The notes beneath the pieces were generated by a model that saw nothing but the letters and a program-made list of their open reading frames with translations, was not told where the DNA came from and did no database searches. Of a DNA stretch of 64,000 bases, positions 60,390-64,000 are shown in pieces. Within the stretch, counting starts at the first letter, position 1. Each line of letters begins with the position of its first letter. The translations under genes were made by a program, and so were the position numbers. The stretch is from Utricularia gibba (Eukaryota; Streptophyta; Magnoliopsida; Lamiales; Lentibulariaceae). The DNA is taken from the NCBI GenBank assembly GCA_002189035.1, contig NEEC01000015.1:1860001-1924000 (forward strand), in the 5' to 3' direction.

Positions 60390-62029
60390 ATGGAGAGTGC
60401 CGGTAGTGTTCTTGGTGGTCCTGAGAGGAGGAGGCTTGCGTTTAGTCCAGAAAGATGCAAACTTTATACTCCGCCGGCGAGGGTTATCCGACCGACGGCG
60501 TTCAAGAAAGTTGAGATTGTCTATTATCTGACGAAGAACGGTCACTTGGAGCACCCCCATTTCATGGAAATTACCCATGCGGCTCATCGCCATCTCCGTT
60601 TGAGAGGTTTTTCTCCTTCTGATTGTTATGGTCTGAAAATGAGGGTTTTCCCTTTTGCTCACATACCCTTAACTCTTGTGTTTGTGCTGCAGATTTCATG
60701 GACAGGCTCACTGCTCTCAGAGGCAAAGGCATGCCATCGCTCTACTCATGGTCTTGTAAAAGGTGTGTGATATGTAAATTCTTCGAGTTCCTTTTTCGGT
60801 TGTTAACTCCACTGATGAAATGAAATTCTTGGGTTTCACAGGATCTACAAGAATGGATATGTGTGGAATGATTTATCAGAAAACGACGTGATTTTTCCAT
60901 CAGAAGGAGATGAGTATGTGCTCAAGGGATCTGAGTTGGTGTTGGGATGCAGTGGTAGATTTGTTTCTTCTTCCGTTTATGGTTATTTTTGTGGTCTGAG
61001 AAGTGAAAGCAACCACTGATTCTTCCTCCGTTTCTGTCTTATGATGATTACAGAGAAGATGAGTAATCTTGAAACTGGGGCTGCACAGGAACTGAATTTT
61101 CAGCCAAAACGGCGGTTTTTGCCTTCAAACCGACGGCCGAAATCTCTGGGAAACCAGTGTGATTATGCGGCGGGTGAGATGGGGGAGGAAGCGGAAGAGG
61201 AATACCAAGAGAAAACTATGTACACGAGGTGTTCAAGAAATGTTTCCACTGAAGAGTACCAGAACCACCGGGAGATCAGGCCGCCGCCCCCGCCGCCTCC
61301 ACCGCCACAGAAGAGTAACAACTCTCCCACGGAGCTTATTCTTGATCCCAACACATTCTCCGTTTCACCACCATCAACTGCTTCCTCCGACAACTCCAAC
61401 ACCGCCAGGAGATACGAAGACGGTGATCCTCTCGGCGTTGAGCCAATGCTGAGCCGCAACTCGATGCTTCTCAGTCTCATAGCTTGCGGTGGGTTAGGCT
61501 CTTTCCGAAAAACCACTCCACCACCGCCGCCACCACCACCCACGAACGACCAGCCATCTTCCGTGGCTAGAAAGAGCAGCAGTCTCCACAGAGTAGCCGT
61601 GTCCAAGGCTGCTGCAGCCGCCGCTGCCGCCGCAACCACCGTCCGAGTTCTAGCTGAAGAAGAAGAAGACATGATAAATTACATGCCGGGAAACCCCAGA
61701 TTCGGGAACTTGCAGTCACAGGAAAAGGAGTACTTCAGTGGAAGCATCGTGGACACCATAGCCACTGAGGAAAGACTTGTGGCTGAACCACGACTGAAGA
61801 AATCAAGTTCATATAATCAGGAAAAGTGAGTTTCATCTAGTTTTCTAACATTTTGTTATTCTGGGGATCAAAAAGTTTTCCCTTTGGTTATAACAGGAGC
61901 TTGGATGCGGGCCTGGGAGCAGCAGCAGCAGGGGAGAAGGAAGAAGGAAGAATCGGGAAGGGGCACAACTGGATTTGCATCCCCAGGAAGAACAAGGCCT
62001 CCTTCTCATTTAATCACTTGGATGATTAA
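60390..62029 (+). CDS. SOK: SOSEKI (DUF966) polarity protein
   Basis: Five exons: 60390-60606, 60693-60762, 60842-60954, 61054-61825 and 61897-62029; 434 residues. The N-terminal DIX-like SOSEKI domain reads [51 protein letters not shown] and [11 protein letters not shown] zinc-finger-like patch and conserved islands follow: [17 protein letters not shown], and the C-terminal [17 protein letters not shown] proteins polymerise through the DIX-like domain and mark cell edges and corners in plants. The linker carries two proline runs (nine and eight residues) and a polyalanine run (nine). The start ATG follows a purine-rich leader; the frame is clean. Confidence 0.94.
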
Positions 62030-62398
62030 GAATTAATTACGCTTGAGTTTCCTAATCTCCCTTTTAATGCTTCTTGTAATCTGTACGTCTTATGGTATAG
62101 TGCTGTCACACGCCCATTTCCTCATTAAATTAAAACTATTTCACATTAAATCGAAAACTAAATTGCAAAGTAATTATTTATAATGAATTTAATAATTAAA
62201 CATGGGCTGGGCCAGCATTAAAAAAATCGGGCCGTGGAAAGTATCCCGAGCCCAATGAGCTTGGTGACGGTGAGATACGTGGGCCCCACCTCTGAAAGGA
62301 TACCAACGCGGTTTCTCTTCCTTCTTCTTGGGACTGCGCCTCCTCATTCTCAAGTGTGAGCGCCTTGAGTTAACTTGCTACATTTCCGTACGAGATCC
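62030..62398. other. Spacer between SOSEKI and the Ole e 1 gene
   Basis: SOSEKI 3' UTR, then promoter of the next gene with GGCTGGGCC/GGGCCC boxes at 62205-62285. No gene is recognised. Confidence 0.5.
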
Positions 62399-63029
62399 AT
62401 GGGGAACGTTTTGTTTGCACTCCTCGCATTCTGTGTTGTGCCTTCCATTGCAGCTGCTCGTTACGGCGGGGATCCTCTTTTGCTCAAGGGATCTGTGTAC
62501 TGCGATACATGCCGGTGCGGCTTCGAGACTCCCGCCTCAACGCGCGTCGCTGGTAAACCGTCTCCCTCGTTCTTCTTTCCGATTGTCTTAGCTTTGCTGG
62601 ATCTGAGAATGTAACGGTTGGGAATTCAAATCGGTTTACTGCTGTTTGTTTTGTTTTGTCTCCGTGTTTCATACGAGTAACATCTTTTTTGTTTCCTTGA
62701 ATTCTGTAGGCGCGGTTGTGAGAGTAGAGTGCAGGAACAGGAAGACCTCTGAGCTAACCTACATCAAGGAGGCGGTCACCGATTCAGCGGGAAAGTACAA
62801 TATCCTGGTGCAAGATGACCGCGGTGATGACATATGCGACGCCGTTTTGGTGGAAAGCTCAGATCCGGAGTGCAGCGTCCCAAGCGCCGGCCGAGACAGG
62901 GCGCGCGTCATCCTCACGGCTAACAACGGCATGACCTCGAATTTCCGTTTCGCCAACGCCATGGGCTTCCTTAAGGCTACTCCATTGGCCGCCTGCTCCC
63001 AGATTCTTCAGAATTACCTGGAGGATTAA
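62399..63029 (+). CDS. Pollen Ole e 1-like extracellular protein
   Basis: Two exons, 62399-62552 and 62710-63029, give 157 residues. A signal peptide (MGNVLFALLAFCVVPSIAAA) precedes the Ole e 1 domain: GSVYCDTCRCGFETPASTRV, VECRNRKTSELTYIKEAVTD, and six cysteines in the spacing of the family (CDTCRC, ECRN, ICDAV, ECSVP). Members are secreted, often in pollen or roots, and their molecular function is unknown. The match is to the pollen-specific C13/LAT52 type. The ATG chosen directly precedes the signal peptide. Confidence 0.92.
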
Positions 63030-63689
63030 GGGGTTGGCAGTTTACTAATTACTTTACATTCCATTTAATTGTGATCCACATGGCTCGCTTTAACTAGGGG
63101 GTCTATGCCTATTAGTGTTTGCTAATCACTATAATTCCTGTTTTTCTACTATTTCCTTGTGACTTCATGAACTCGGTGTTAATGCAATGTTTAGAATGAT
63201 TTATGACTTACCCCGGATTTTTGTTACTCTTACTCATAAATTTACTGTAGTATGGCCCCTTGTGTGACATGTGATGATACCAAAAGGCCTCACTATGAAA
63301 GTGTTCCTCAAGCTTGTGAACTATGAATTGATTGACCTTCAACCCCGAAACGTGGCATCATTGGGCGTGGCTTATTTCATTTGGCCAAGGTGTGGGTTGT
63401 TAAATTAACTTTTTCTTTTTCAGAAAAAATGCCGTGGCCTTTGTCTGCTGTATATTCCGGCCAGGCCTGGCGCCACCGGTTCTGGTGCATAGACATGTGG
63501 GGGACAAATAGTGATCACGTTGAACTTTCTCTGTTGCTCCTCCATCCACTCTGAGTTCTCACTGCTTCACTTTGTTTCTTTCTTGTTCATGTGATCCCAA
63601 GGAGGTTGCTCTTTCTTTTTGTGTGTATTAATTTTCAAGCTTTTTTTTCTGGTTTTCCCGTGTTTTTGAGATGAAACAGGTTTGGTTTA
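63030..63689. other. Spacer upstream of the ERF-like gene
   Basis: Ole e 1 3' UTR on the left. On the right is a T-rich leader with a possible 5' UTR acceptor (gaaacag, about 63673-63679) 10 bases before the ATG. Nothing else is recognised. Confidence 0.45.
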
Positions 63690-64000
63690 ATGGCCGCAAC
63701 CTTGGATGTTTATGATCCTTACAAAGAAGAGCTTCTTATTATGCAGAAGGCCCTTCAACCTTTTATGAAAACGTCTGCTTCACATCCTACTTGGTCTCAT
63801 GGCTAACTCAAAATCTGAAGCCGCTGTCTGTAACCCATTATTCTTGGATCCCCTTACGCAGTGTCAGGCTGTTGGCATCCATCCATCCCTCAGTTTCAGC
63901 TCCAGCAACGGATTCCCAATCAAAAGACACAGAAACGGGTGAGGCTTTTCAGGGGAGCGAGGGCGGCATAGCCCCTGGGGGCAATGGGTGGCTGAGATCC
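63690..64000 (+). CDS. AP2/ERF transcription factor, 5' part (RAP2.4-like, frame disturbed)
   Basis: ATG at 63690 begins MAATLDVYDPYKEELL followed by QKALQPFMKTSAS, the N-terminal signature of the RAP2.4/ERF group. At the window edge a partial AP2 domain appears: RLFRGAR in one frame, then RHSPWGQWVAEI in the next, close to LYRGVRQRHWGKWVAEIR of the family. Between these the frame is broken at least twice: a TAA soon after SHPTWSHG (63804), and one base short near 63961-63963. The AP2 block also has a two-residue insertion or divergence (HSPW). The rest lies outside the window. ERFs of this group act in drought, light and stress responses. Confidence 0.55.

Overview
This is a stretch of flowering-plant nuclear DNA. 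The genes have many short introns with GT-AG or occasional GC-AG borders, AT-rich spacers, plant promoter motifs (telobox, TGGGCC 'site II' boxes) and exclusively plant-type products: SOSEKI, PPR-E, gibberellin oxidases, CYP96, GUX, an AT-hook PPC protein and thylakoid-lumen proteins. About 27 protein genes in 64 kb points to a gene-dense region of a compact genome. No intact transposon, rRNA, tRNA or CRISPR array was seen. Gene models were built by hand from splice sites and reading phase, and the exon phases close in nearly all of them. I could not fix the species or family.

Layout. 1-5 kb: 3' part of a lumenal pentapeptide-repeat gene, converging on the spliceosomal Myb gene CDC5. 5-10.8 kb: PEP-carboxylase kinase, a cytosolic cyclophilin and an AHL gene. 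11.9-18.3 kb: CCA-adding enzyme, a MYCBP-like small protein and the SWR1 subunit SWC2/YL1, all on the minus strand. 19.4-22.3 kb: a GDSL lipase converging on ethanolamine kinase. 23.1-26.6 kb: a head-to-head GA3-oxidase / GA20-oxidase pair, consecutive steps of gibberellin synthesis. 27-31.6 kb: a GUX-type glucuronosyltransferase divergent from a glycerol-3-phosphate transporter. 31.8-37.7 kb: a NEP1-interacting-type RING-H2 protein, an SR45a/Tra2-like splicing factor and a THEP1/NTPCR NTPase, the last two sharing a 309-bp divergent promoter. 38.4 kb: an orphan minus-strand promoter. 39.7-46.6 kb: a DUF3511 protein, an intronless PPR protein and chaperonin CCT6. 49.5-54 kb: CYP96 and a TGA-type bZIP. 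56-64 kb: an acidic nuclear-type protein, a small unknown protein, a lumenal FKBP, SOSEKI, an Ole e 1 protein and the start of an ERF gene.

Two themes stand out. First, GA20ox and GA3ox are adjacent and divergent, which I do not know as a usual arrangement in plants. Second, ten single-base losses, mostly beside short homopolymers, break seven otherwise well-conserved reading frames, while the other genes are clean. This looks like consensus error in the assembly, although real decay of the GA pair cannot be excluded from the sequence alone. Further oddities include a start codon assembled by splicing, GC-AG introns in three genes, an exon holding only an ATG followed by a 20-nt micro-exon, and a tandem duplication across a stop codon.
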